A stretch of DNA of 14,962 nucleotides, taken from CAYFUF01 sp964346245. GTDB lineage: Bacteria > Bacillota > Clostridia > Tissierellales > Peptoniphilaceae. Each line of letters starts with the position of its first letter. The first letter of the stretch is position 1. The DNA is taken from NCBI GenBank assembly GCA_964346245.1, contig CAYFUF010000032.1, forward strand, positions 1-14,962, read 5' to 3'. The position numbers were made by a program, and so were the translations under genes. The notes beneath the pieces are model-generated. The model was not told where the DNA came from, made no database searches, and was given only the letters and a program-made list of their open reading frames with translations. This document shows, in pieces, positions 6,737-14,609 of the stretch.

Positions 6737-9700
6737 TTATTCTGATGGTAATACTTCCTCGCTAGATTCCTCTGTTTCGTCAGTATCAATGTCATCTAAA
6801 TCATCTAATTCATAAGTAGAAGTTGATAAGCCCTCGTACATACTCTCATTTGGTTCATAAGCTGCTGGAGCATCGAGATAAAAAGCAAGGATATCTCTGG
6901 TCACCGCAACTGCATTAGCAGATCCAACACCGTTTGGCAAAAAGGTTACCGTAGTAATCTTAGGGTCATCATAGGGAGCAAAGGCAATATACCAAGCATA
7001 TGGTGAATACACCCTACCTGTTTCTGGATCGATATCGTCACGATCAGCAGTACCGGTCTTTGAGCCCACGGCAAAATCAATGTGCTCAAAACCCTTGCGG
7101 GCGATAGGGCCGTCTGAAGACAGCCTCATTCCCTCACGGATATCATCGATATGAGTCATATCGTCTAAGGTAATCTGGTGCCCTGATGGCTGCTGTTGGA
7201 AGACCACCGTGTTGTTGTCATGAGTACGGATCTCTTTGACTAGGGTCAGGTCGTAATCGTAACCCCCATTAGCAAAGATATTGGTCATCTGATTCAAAGC
7301 GATAGGTGAATAGGCGTTTTGTCCTTGTCCAATAACCGCATTCATGGAATCGGATTGGGTCCAATTCGCTTGGTTCAGATAAGTGTACTTGATGATATCC
7401 GCCAAACCTGTATAAGAGTTCTCCAGAGGCTGTTCGGCATGGTAACCCATCGATTCCAAACGCTCGATGATAACATATCTTTCCGTAGCACTACCTTGGT
7501 CTGCCCAAGATACAATGGTCTCAATATCCTGCTCGATATCTCGCTGATTCTTGAAGACTTCCTCTTTCTTATAATCAATCAGGTTATTGTTGAGGAAGCG
7601 GCGGAGGATACCTTTAGCCATGTCCAATTTGCCATCTCTCGATGGGATTGAATTTCTCACTTCGCTGGGATAGTTAATCTCCAGTCCACTGGGGTCGCCC
7701 AAACCTAAGTTTAGGGCCATAGCCGATAAATCATCCACCGTGACCTGTATATCTGAGCCGATAGGTGACCTGGGGTTCTCGCCCAAACCTAAAGTATAGA
7801 AGAAGTAGTTGCAGGAAACACCGATTGCTTCCTTTACATTGATGGGTCCATGCGTGATTTCATACTCCGAATAGATTAAACAATTGAATCGTGTGGTCCC
7901 GATATCGATATAACCCATGCACTCAATCTTTTCATCGGCATCTAAGCCCTTTTCAAGAGCTGCTAAGCCCGTGACTACCTTGAACGTAGAACCCGGCTGG
8001 ACCGCTGTCTGGGTAGCTAGATTTAACAGTGGTCTAGCTTCAGTGAGGTCCGATTCATTCTTAGGCATCAAATTTCGCCAATCGCTGTTGGAGATACCTG
8101 TTGCGAAGAGGTTGGGGTCAAAGGAAGGATAGGAGACCATAGCCAATAGCTGACCTGTATTGGGGTCTGTTGATATGGTGGCGCCAGAGTTGATATTCTT
8201 ATCTGAGTTGATGTTCATCGAACCCCACTCGGATTCATAAGGCAGGCCATATTTAGTGGCAACAATACCTTTATGAAGAGCTTTCTCAGACTGTTTCTGC
8301 AAATCAAAATCAATGGTTAAATACAAGTTGTTTCCCGCTTTAGGCTCCACAGACTGAATTGTCTCCGTCCGGTTACCGTAGGAATCAATCATGACCACAT
8401 CTTTACCGTTGACACCATGCAGGGTATCCTCAAAACTCTCCTCTACCCCAGTCTTCCCTATAAGCTCATTGGGTAGGTAACCTTTTTCATTGATGTATTT
8501 TTGAATTTCCGTTTCCGTTGCAATCTTGCCAATATAGCCGATGATGTGAGCAGCTAACTCGCCATGAGGATAGTAGCGAATAGGCTCCGTCGATATCATA
8601 ATGCCTGTCGATGCAGGTATATTTTCCTCAATCTTTGCCACCGTAGTGGTCGATAGTTCGTAACCTAAATTCACAGGTGCATAGGCATAATTTCCCTGTG
8701 CGCTGACTCTGTCGCTAATCGATAGAATGCCTAGCTGCTCGATGGGGTTAATCTCTTTGGGTATATTATGATCTTCAGCGATTTTCTGGAAGGCTTCCTC
8801 GGCTGTTTCTTCATCCAGCCCTTTTCTCTCTTTAAAGTCGCTTAAATCTCGTTCAGGACCATAAATCCAAGTCACCGTGCTGATGCGTGGATACACCCCC
8901 TGAGCGAAGACCGCTTGTTCTGCTAGATAGCGATAATCGTCATCGATAATGAGGTCTTTTAGCAGGCCATGCTCTTCTGCCAGATTCTTTAAGCGATCAA
9001 TAGGCAGCTCTAAGGTTTCCTCTTCGTTCTCGAATTCAATATCAACAGAAGATGCATCCGGAGAAATCGTATAGGTCAGATTGCTATCAACGCCTAAGTT
9101 AGCTAACTTATTGAGCAGTCCTTCGGCTGGAATGATGAACTCATTATTTGAGCTAACCATAACACTCTGCAAAAAGTCATCTAGAGCGACTTCTTCAACA
9201 ATCGTTACAAAGTCCTCTTGTGCTGTTGTCTCCATGGTAATTTCAGGAAAGCTGTGATGGAGGCTAGCTTTATTGCGAAGAAGATCCATCTCATAGGTAT
9301 ATGTAAAGGGTGTTAATTTAACATCGCCAATTAAGTTATTCGCTTTTAGCAAATCGTAGGCAAGCTGGCGGACCGCTGGGTGGTCCAACACTTGGCTAAC
9401 TAGATTTGGATTATCATCAATAGTATTCGTAATCAGATCGATTGGGCTGCTCTCTTCCGTAATTACGCCATCAGCAATTAGCTGGTCATACTCTTCCCCA
9501 CTGATAAACGACAGGGCGTAATTATCCTCAGGGTTAATCTGAATAGGCAAGGGCGTTCCTTTAAGCGAAAGGAAGGTCAAAGCCCGTGCTGCAACAGAAA
9601 CTTTATAGTCACTAGATGGCTCACCTTGATAAGTCAGCGCAAGCAGATCATCGAGCAGGTTGCTGTCATGGAGTGTCTCCTCCACCTTCTCCCTGGGTGT

Positions 9701-10096
9701 TTTCTCTGAAGTGAAGTAATCCTCTTGCGTTTCAAAAGTAAACTCATTCAGACTGATTGGATAAGCATCCAAGTAGTCGACACCATCTCTTTCCATGAAA
9801 TGGATTAGCTGTGACAAAACCTGATTTCTTTCCTCGCTATCAAGCGACATCAAGTCATCCTTGTACGCTTGGACAGCAAAAGAAGTCCTCGTGCCCGCCA
9901 ATAAGACACCATTGCGGTCATAAATATTCCCACGAGGAGCAGTAATTTCAATCTCTTTGATTCTTTTGTTATCTGACATTTCCCTGTATTGGCTTCCCTC
10001 AACAATCATTAAAGAATAGAGACGCCAAAGGAGAACACCCATTAAAACGAGCATAACAGCAGCGATGATGGACCAGCGTCCACGTCGATCTCTCAT
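6737..10096 (-). CDS. mrdA: Penicillin-binding protein 2 (class B transpeptidase, elongation)
   Basis: PBP2 crosslinks peptidoglycan during lateral wall growth together with MreBCD and RodA. The 1119-residue protein has one N-terminal membrane anchor (~9-31), then the PBP dimer-region motif RGNIYDRNG (55-63), then IGKTGVEESFEDTLHG (546-561). The transpeptidase domain has STFK (Ser703), SCN (761-763) and KTGTA (1013-1017), all intact. It is far longer than the usual 630-720 residues. About 340 extra residues sit between the anchor motif and the YYPHGE..HIIGYIG block (508-522), and there is a further insert around 830-900. Long PBP2s of this sort are known in Clostridia. The C-terminus is strongly acidic (1097-1119). 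The ribosome site AAAGAG is weak, and a perfect palindrome lies just upstream. No rodA or min genes follow; the RNase E/G-like gene does. Confidence 0.95.
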   Translation of the reverse strand: MRDRRGRWSIIAAVMLVLMGVLLWRLYSLMIVEGSQYREMSDNKRIKEIEITAPRGNIYDRNGVLLAGTRTSFAVQAYKDDLMSLDSEERNQVLSQLIHFMERDGVDYLDAYPISLNEFTFETQEDYFTSEKTPREKVEETLHDSNLLDDLLALTYQGEPSSDYKVSVAARALTFLSLKGTPLPIQINPEDNYALSFISGEEYDQLIADGVITEESSPIDLITNTIDDNPNLVSQVLDHPAVRQLAYDLLKANNLIGDVKLTPFTYTYEMDLLRNKASLHHSFPEITMETTAQEDFVTIVEEVALDDFLQSVMVSSNNEFIIPAEGLLNKLANLGVDSNLTYTISPDASSVDIEFENEEETLELPIDRLKNLAEEHGLLKDLIIDDDYRYLAEQAVFAQGVYPRISTVTWIYGPERDLSDFKERKGLDEETAEEAFQKIAEDHNIPKEINPIEQLGILSISDRVSAQGNYAYAPVNLGYELSTTTVAKIEENIPASTGIMISTEPIRYYPHGELAAHIIGYIGKIATETEIQKYINEKGYLPNELIGKTGVEESFEDTLHGVNGKDVVMIDSYGNRTETIQSVEPKAGNNLYLTIDFDLQKQSEKALHKGIVATKYGLPYESEWGSMNINSDKNINSGATISTDPNTGQLLAMVSYPSFDPNLFATGISNSDWRNLMPKNESDLTEARPLLNLATQTAVQPGSTFKVVTGLAALEKGLDADEKIECMGYIDIGTTRFNCLIYSEYEITHGPINVKEAIGVSCNYFFYTLGLGENPRSPIGSDIQVTVDDLSAMALNLGLGDPSGLEINYPSEVRNSIPSRDGKLDMAKGILRRFLNNNLIDYKKEEVFKNQRDIEQDIETIVSWADQGSATERYVIIERLESMGYHAEQPLENSYTGLADIIKYTYLNQANWTQSDSMNAVIGQGQNAYSPIALNQMTNIFANGGYDYDLTLVKEIRTHDNNTVVFQQQPSGHQITLDDMTHIDDIREGMRLSSDGPIARKGFEHIDFAVGSKTGTADRDDIDPETGRVYSPYAWYIAFAPYDDPKITTVTFLPNGVGSANAVAVTRDILAFYLDAPAAYEPNESMYEGLSTSTYELDDLDDIDTDETEESSEEVLPSE

Positions 10097-10112
10097 ATAA
10101 GGCTCTTTCTAA

Positions 10113-10138
10113 CTTGAAAAGCTGATCAGCTTTTCAAG
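10113..10138. repeat. Perfect 26-bp palindrome between mreD and mrdA
   Basis: CTTGAAAAGCTGA is followed directly by its exact reverse complement. As RNA it gives a 10-bp stem with a six-base loop, ending 16 bases before the mrdA ATG and leaving the ribosome site unpaired. On the minus strand it is followed by TTAGAAAG, not a T-run, so it is not a standard terminator. It may be an mRNA processing or stability element, or a protein-binding site. Confidence 0.85.
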
Positions 10139-10168
10139 GGCAATACAGCTATTATCCAAACTATCGAA

Positions 10169-10669
10169 TTAATAGCCCGTATATTTGCGAACAGAATCAG
10201 GTTTTAAAAATTTCTTTATCAGATAGATAACAACAGTGAATAGGACTGCGTTTAAGAGTGCCTCTACAAATAGAGGCCCTTTGATATACCAAGACATGGT
10301 TACCGGTTGACCCAAGAAGAAGAGGATTAACCAGTGGGCGAGGTGGCCCAAAATCGTCGATACCATGGTAATAAAGATGCCTCCAGGCAGATAGGAGCTG
10401 TTGTTATGCATTGCTCTACCTACTAGGTGCCCGTTAACGAAATAAATCAGAGCCCGCACACCTAAGATATTGGTATACATGATATCTTCCAGCAGGCCCA
10501 GACCTAGACCCGTATAGCTGCCCCACTTGTCACCGTAAATGATAGACATTGCAACAACGAAAGCTAAGACAAGGTTGACCTTAGCATCAAAGATTGCAAT
10601 TCTTGAGAACACCGTTGCTTGGGCAATCTGAATAAAAAGTAAGCCCAAGGCGAATTTCCACTTACTCAT
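10169..10669 (-). CDS. mreD: Rod shape-determining protein MreD
   Basis: MreD is the small integral membrane partner of MreC in the elongation machinery. The 166-residue protein is hydrophobic throughout with about five membrane segments. It has the family's YGDKWGSYTGLGLGLLEDIMY stretch at roughly residues 45-65 and ends in a basic tail. Its ATG overlaps the mreC stop by eight bases (ATGAGTAA), and GAGGA lies in the end of mreC, so the two are translationally coupled. Length is normal. The assignment rests on hydropathy, this motif and position directly after mreC. Confidence 0.92.
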   Translation of the reverse strand: MSKWKFALGLLFIQIAQATVFSRIAIFDAKVNLVLAFVVAMSIIYGDKWGSYTGLGLGLLEDIMYTNILGVRALIYFVNGHLVGRAMHNNSSYLPGGIFITMVSTILGHLAHWLILFFLGQPVTMSWYIKGPLFVEALLNAVLFTVVIYLIKKFLKPDSVRKYTGY

Positions 10670-11525
10670 TGCTTTCCTCCTCTACTAAAGTATTAGAGAA
10701 AACTAAAACACGGTATAGTCTGGTGAAATCTACTGGAGACTCCACGGTAAAATTTTTAGATAGTTCATCGTCGGAAAGCTGCACATCGCTCACTCGTCCC
10801 ACATAGTAGCCTCTAGGATAAATACCTCCGATGCCCGAGGTAAACACTTCTTCACCTATGCGGACGTCCGTACTGGTATCTAAAGAGTAGCCAAAAAAGG
10901 CTTCCTGGTCTCTGGTGTTGATAATGCCGTAAGCGCCCGTGCTTTGAAAGACGATGGATACGTTATTCGCTTGATCCATAATGCTGGATACCTTAGCATA
11001 GTTGGGCCCCACTTCCGTGACGCGACCAACCAAACCCTTGACCACATTTCTCTTTTGGTCCTGGACGCCTTGAACGACGATATCACCCATTTTTACACCA
11101 TCCTTGCTGCCCTTATCGATGGTAAACTGCACGAAGGTATTGGAAGGATCCATTGCCGTTACTGTCGCTTGCACCGCAAACTTTCCTTCACCAGATAGTA
11201 ACTCGTACTCATCCTGAAGGAAGCTGCTCTCATTTACGACCGTCTCCAATTGACGATTCTTTTCCAATAAAGCTTCATTCTCTCTAGTTAACTGGTCGAC
11301 CTTTGCTTGCGTAGCCTTGGAACCAAACATGCTGTCATACGTATCCTGCAGCGAAACAGAAATGGTATAGAACACTTGGTTAACTGGTGAAATTAACCGA
11401 TTAAGTACGGAGGACGACATCCTAGCAGTCTCTGGGTTGCGGTGAGAAAAAAAGATTAGAAGGAGTAGGAGGATGACAGTTAGAAAAAAGGGTTTATTGC
11501 TTTTTTTCTTTCGATAACGAATCAT
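10662..11525 (-). CDS. mreC: Rod shape-determining protein MreC
   Basis: MreC is a bitopic membrane protein that links MreB filaments to PBP2 outside the membrane and activates it. The 287-residue protein has a basic cytoplasmic start (RYRKKKSNK), one membrane segment (~12-27), a coiled coil (~66-110) and two beta-rich domains. The family signature is TSGIGGIYPRGYYVGRV (229-245). The start codon lies one base after the mreB TAG and is preceded by GGGAG within the mreB end, so coupling is likely. It overlaps mreD by eight bases. Length and layout are standard. Confidence 0.95.
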   Translation of the reverse strand: MIRYRKKKSNKPFFLTVILLLLLIFFSHRNPETARMSSSVLNRLISPVNQVFYTISVSLQDTYDSMFGSKATQAKVDQLTRENEALLEKNRQLETVVNESSFLQDEYELLSGEGKFAVQATVTAMDPSNTFVQFTIDKGSKDGVKMGDIVVQGVQDQKRNVVKGLVGRVTEVGPNYAKVSSIMDQANNVSIVFQSTGAYGIINTRDQEAFFGYSLDTSTDVRIGEEVFTSGIGGIYPRGYYVGRVSDVQLSDDELSKNFTVESPVDFTRLYRVLVFSNTLVEEESNE

Positions 11526-11526
11526 T

Positions 11527-12543
11527 CTATTCTCCCTTGCTGTTTCGTAATTGATCGATATTTTTCATAATGATTTGAACCCCATTGATGGTATCTAGAG
11601 ATGGGGTCTCAGAAGAATTAGCTTTAATTCCGACTTGGTCTTCAATATACTCAGCTAGGCCGTTAATCTGTGAGCCTCCACCAGTAATGAAGAGTCCCTT
11701 TTTCATAATATCAGCAGCAAGCTCTGGGGGCGTTTTTTCCAAGGTAATGCGGACCTGCTCGACAATGTCGTCGGCCATAGCAAGCAAAACCTCAGTAATG
11801 TCTGAAGCGAAGATATCCACACTGATAGGCATACCTGTTTGGCTATCCCTACCGCTAATTTCCATCGCATTGGATTGCTCATCAATCTTAAGACTTGCTA
11901 TTGTCTTCTTGACCTTTTCCGCTGTGTTTTCACCCATGATAATATTGTGGCTCTCTCTCAAGAGCTCAATAATCTTTGCATCCAGGTCGTCCCCGCCTTT
12001 TTTGGCAGATTCCGCTGTTATAATGCCATAGCTGGTTACTACGGCTACTTCTGTCGTACCTGCACCAATATTAAGCACCATGGCACCAGCCATAGTCTTA
12101 TCAATGAGGCCCGCTCCATAGGCAGAAGCTAGGGTCTCCTCAACTAAGTAGACATCCCTAGCACCTGATTGGAGGCAGGCATCTTGGATAGCTCTATTCT
12201 CTACGTCTGTTGATCCTGAAGGAACGCAGATAGTTAGTCTTGGGGCAATAACTGAGATTCCAGGTAAGGCTTTGTGAATGTTGTATTCCAACATAGCTTG
12301 AGTAAGGTCAAAATCTGAGATTACCCCGTCTTTTAAGGGACGTATTGCCGCCACATCTTCAGGCGACTTGCCAATCAAATCTTTAGCCTCTTTACCCACA
12401 GCCAATATTTCCATTTTTTTAAAGTCCAAGGCGACAACAGTAGGAGCTTCGATGACGATGCCCTTATCCAAGCGGGCAACAATCGTATTCGCAGTTCCTA
12501 AATCTATTGCTAAGTCTGGCGCCATTATGCGAAAATATTTCAC
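11527..12543 (-). CDS. mreB: Cell shape-determining protein MreB (actin-like), GTG start
   Basis: MreB is the cytoplasmic actin-like filament that guides lateral wall synthesis. I choose the GTG at 12543 because GAGGA (12549-12553) lies five bases upstream and the product (MKYFRIMAPDLAIDLGTANT) then aligns with the usual MreB start. The ATG at 12555 has no ribosome site and would place that GAGGA inside the gene. The 338-residue protein has phosphate-1 DLGTANT (14-20), the DGVISDF region (72-78), Glu136 in VEE, and the adenosine motif ITGGG. Phosphate-2 reads NIGAGTTEV (158-166) instead of DIGGGTTEV. Asn158 stands where B. subtilis MreB has Asp158, a residue needed for ATPase function. The end of the protein (SLDTINGVQIIMKNIDQL) is also divergent. 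It heads mreBCD-mrdA. Confidence 0.95.
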   Translation of the reverse strand: MKYFRIMAPDLAIDLGTANTIVARLDKGIVIEAPTVVALDFKKMEILAVGKEAKDLIGKSPEDVAAIRPLKDGVISDFDLTQAMLEYNIHKALPGISVIAPRLTICVPSGSTDVENRAIQDACLQSGARDVYLVEETLASAYGAGLIDKTMAGAMVLNIGAGTTEVAVVTSYGIITAESAKKGGDDLDAKIIELLRESHNIIMGENTAEKVKKTIASLKIDEQSNAMEISGRDSQTGMPISVDIFASDITEVLLAMADDIVEQVRITLEKTPPELAADIMKKGLFITGGGSQINGLAEYIEDQVGIKANSSETPSLDTINGVQIIMKNIDQLRNSKGE

Positions 12544-12548
12544 TCTTG

Positions 12549-12553
12549 TCCTC
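12549..12553 (-). promoter_or_regulatory. Ribosome binding site selecting the mreB GTG start
   Basis: GAGGA lies five bases before the GTG at 12543 and overlaps the alternative ATG codon at 12553-12555. It cannot serve that ATG, so GTG is the likely start. Confidence 0.7.
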
Positions 12554-12574
12554 ATTTCGAAATCAATTATCTTT

Positions 12575-12580
12575 ATTATA
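12575..12580 (-). promoter_or_regulatory. Probable -10 of the mreBCD promoter
   Basis: A perfect TATAAT lies on the minus strand 31 bp before the mreB GTG, in an A/T-rich stretch between radC and mreB. No good -35 is seen at 16-18 bp, and no TG precedes the hexamer. The promoter is plausible but may be weak or activator-dependent. Confidence 0.45.
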
Positions 12581-12671
12581 CTTCTTCTATTTTAACCCAT
12601 CTGTCTCTATCTTGGTTAGAATTTCATCTACTGCTGTCAGGAATCTAAAGTACGGCTTCCATCAAATCTTG

Positions 12672-13454
12672 TTACATCAGATTCTCTTGCTTCAAGCTAA
12701 CAAAATTCTTGTCTCCAACGATTACGTGATCCAAGACATTAATACCAACAATCTCACCCACTTCGACAAGCCGCTTAGTAATCAGGATATCCTCCTTGCT
12801 GGGCTCAGGATCGCCGCTAGGGTGATTATGGGAAAGAATAATGGCATTGGCACTCGCTCTAATGGCAGGACGAAAAACTTCCCTAGGGTGAACTAAGGTC
12901 GTATTTAACGTACCTATAGATACGATATGATTGGCAATAGGTCTATTCTTTGTATCTAAAAGTACACAGCAAAACATTTCTCGGTCCTCCGTCAGATAGA
13001 CAGCCGAGAAATAGTTGGCGACAGTCTTTGGGTTGTTCAGAGAGATTGCTTGAAAATTTCGCTGCTCCGTTAGCCTCTTCCCCAGCTGCAAACCTGCGAC
13101 AATGCGGCAAGCTTTAGCCAAACCAATACCAGGCATTGCCTGCAAATCCTCGATCGTTGCTTTCAAGAGCCAAGGACGCTCCCTCATGTTTCTCAATAGG
13201 GATTCAGCTAACTCAATTGCATTCTTCTCTCTAGTTCCTGTTCCAATAATGATGGCCAACAGTTCTTCATCGGACAGGGCTTGAACACCCCGGCTGGACA
13301 ACTTCTCCATTGGCCGCTCTTCCTTTGGATACTCTTTTATCGTAATTGCTCTATCTATTTCAATAGAGATCGAATCTTCATTATTCGTTCTTTCCTGCTT
13401 AACTTGGTTTGTCTTTATCTTTAAGTTCTTTTCTAACACTGGCTTGTTCTTCAT
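12672..13454 (-). CDS. radC: RadC/JAB-domain (MPN+) protein
   Basis: RadC proteins carry a JAB metalloprotease-like domain. Despite the name, a repair role is unproven. The 260-residue protein has the signature PKEERPMEKLSSRG (43-56), LSDEELLAIIIGTGT (60-74), a helix-hairpin-helix MPGIGLAKA (107-115), and the zinc motif SHNHPSGDPEPSKED (208-222) with His209, His211 and Asp222. Glu159 (DREMF) is a likely catalytic acid. The ATG has a strong GAGGAG site six bases upstream, so I keep it although it adds about 30 residues before the usual start and overlaps the Gx-transporter gene by 56 bp. The N-terminal extension is charged, low-complexity and not conserved in the family. radC before mreB is a common Bacillota order, but maf is not next to it here. 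Confidence 0.93.
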   Translation of the reverse strand: MKNKPVLEKNLKIKTNQVKQERTNNEDSISIEIDRAITIKEYPKEERPMEKLSSRGVQALSDEELLAIIIGTGTREKNAIELAESLLRNMRERPWLLKATIEDLQAMPGIGLAKACRIVAGLQLGKRLTEQRNFQAISLNNPKTVANYFSAVYLTEDREMFCCVLLDTKNRPIANHIVSIGTLNTTLVHPREVFRPAIRASANAIILSHNHPSGDPEPSKEDILITKRLVEVGEIVGINVLDHVIVGDKNFVSLKQENLM

Positions 13455-13971
13455 GGGAAACTCCTCTTTGTTTTGGAATTACCCTTGCTAGGTGTTTGGA
13501 GAGAAACTTAGCACTAAGCCCGACGAAAAGACCGGTTGCCACGCCTAAGAGTGTGAGAACAGGCATATAATAATACAATTTGTAGTTGGAGAATACGATC
13601 ATGGCCACCGTAAGCTGCCCTAAGTTGTGGCTCACCGCCCCAATCTCACTGACCCCAATTAAACTAAAAGGTGGGTGGAAGAGCTTATAGGCAATAGCCA
13701 TCCCGATGCTAGACGATACTGCGCCCGCCATGCTGTACCAAAAGCTGACGACAGAGCCTGTAATCAACATAAGCAGAGTGGACTTAAGCATTGCAACAAC
13801 AATCGCCTCTTTAAAACCAAAAACGACCAGAGTGGTTAAAATAACAACGTTCGATAAACCCAGCTTAGCACCAGGAACTCCGATAGGGACTGGAAACATC
13901 TGCTCCACTAGGGATATAACTAGGGCTAAGGCGGTCAACAGCGATAAGAAAACTAGTTTTTTTGTATTCAT
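13399..13971 (-). CDS. Gx transporter family membrane protein (Hpre_diP_synt_I family)
   Basis: The 190-residue hydrophobic protein has the family landmarks GVPGAKLGLSN (31-41) and GVSEIGAVSHNLGQL (106-120), with about five membrane segments. The family is annotated either as heptaprenyl diphosphate synthase component I or as a Gx transporter, and its activity is not settled. Resemblance to small S-component-like carriers makes transport plausible, but this is inference. It follows the NusG-domain-II gene by five bases, a pairing seen in many Clostridia, and its 3' end overlaps radC by 56 bp. The C-terminus is a charged cytoplasmic tail (~163-190). The ribosome site is weak, so translation may depend on coupling to the gene before it. 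Confidence 0.85.
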   Translation of the reverse strand: MNTKKLVFLSLLTALALVISLVEQMFPVPIGVPGAKLGLSNVVILTTLVVFGFKEAIVVAMLKSTLLMLITGSVVSFWYSMAGAVSSSIGMAIAYKLFHPPFSLIGVSEIGAVSHNLGQLTVAMIVFSNYKLYYYMPVLTLLGVATGLFVGLSAKFLSKHLARVIPKQRGVSHEEQASVRKELKDKDKPS

Positions 13972-13976
13972 ATCAG

Positions 13977-14393
13977 TTACCGTATAAATCCATCAATTTC
14001 GCTGCCATCGACATCGCTCTGTTCATCCACAGCCTTTAACTCAATCAACAAGTGGTGAGGCAGACAAACCAGCATCGGTCCAACCCGGTCAATTTCCCCT
14101 TGGTGAACGCAGAGTTGGTCGGGGCAATCAGCCTTCACTATACTTACCTTCTCATCCTTAATTTGTATTATATTTTCGCCATATTTCGTGCGGATTGCAT
14201 AAGTTTTTCCCTCAGTCGAAGCATCAATTGGTATTGCTTCCGCCTCGACGCCATCTACTTGCACGCTGACATACATCTCAGCTGTGCTTTGCATCCCCAC
14301 AACAAAAATACCAACGATTCCGGCAATACTAAGTAAGATCAGCAAAAGGACCAAAATAAGATCCGCCTTGGTCATTTCTTTGAATACTTTCAT
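13977..14393 (-). CDS. NusG domain II-containing membrane-anchored protein
   Basis: This 138-residue protein has one N-terminal membrane segment (~11-33) and a NusG_II-type domain outside the membrane. Its core is ADCPDQLCVHQG (88-99) and LVCLPHHLLIEL (108-119), with Cys90, Cys95 and Cys110 and the CLPH motif typical of the family. Despite the name it is not the transcription factor NusG: it has neither the NGN nor the KOW region and is exported. In Bacillota such genes commonly sit beside Gx-transporter genes, sometimes near flavin-linked (FMN-binding) proteins, which hints at envelope redox function. No flavin gene is visible here. The ATG has GAGGAG six bases upstream and a promoter 28-56 bp before it. 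Confidence 0.88.
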   Translation of the reverse strand: MKVFKEMTKADLILVLLLILLSIAGIVGIFVVGMQSTAEMYVSVQVDGVEAEAIPIDASTEGKTYAIRTKYGENIIQIKDEKVSIVKADCPDQLCVHQGEIDRVGPMLVCLPHHLLIELKAVDEQSDVDGSEIDGFIR

Positions 14394-14420
14394 TTAGTCT
14401 CCTCTTTTACCATAGAAACA

Positions 14421-14449
14421 AGTTTATCATTTTGACTCGACTGATTCAA
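14421..14449 (-). promoter_or_regulatory. Promoter for NusG_II-Gx-radC
   Basis: TTGAAT (14444-14449), a 17-bp spacer and TAAACT (14421-14426) on the minus strand, with TG one base before the -10 (extended -10). It lies between the permease terminator and the NusG_II gene, 28 bp before the ATG. Confidence 0.6.
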
Positions 14450-14502
14450 GGACAGGATGATGGACAGGCGTTTCTTCATGTCCCTGTTTCTTTCCTCATG
14501 GC

Positions 14503-14544
14503 AAGAAAAAGGAGCTGCATCAGTTTTCATGCTGATACAGCCCC
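14503..14544 (-). terminator. Intrinsic terminator of the permease gene
   Basis: A 13-bp stem (14511-14523 with 14532-14544, two wobble pairs in RNA) encloses an 8-nt loop. Read on the minus strand it is followed by TTTTTC. It starts about 65 bp after the permease stop codon. The remaining sequence of this 216-bp intergenic region holds the NusG_II promoter and nothing else I recognise. Confidence 0.88.
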
Positions 14545-14609
14545 GGAAGTCGTATGGAATGTGCATCATCGACGATCTGTAGATCTGGATGAATGCTGCC
14601 TCATATCAA

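Noticed and set aside
11585..12031. 148-residue open frame on the plus strand
   Set aside because: It is antisense to mreB, has no recognisable domain, and reflects codon composition of the real gene.
13399..13454. 56-bp overlap of the Gx-transporter and radC genes as a possible frameshift
   Set aside because: Both frames encode complete proteins, and radC has a strong ribosome site at its ATG, so a true overlap fits better.
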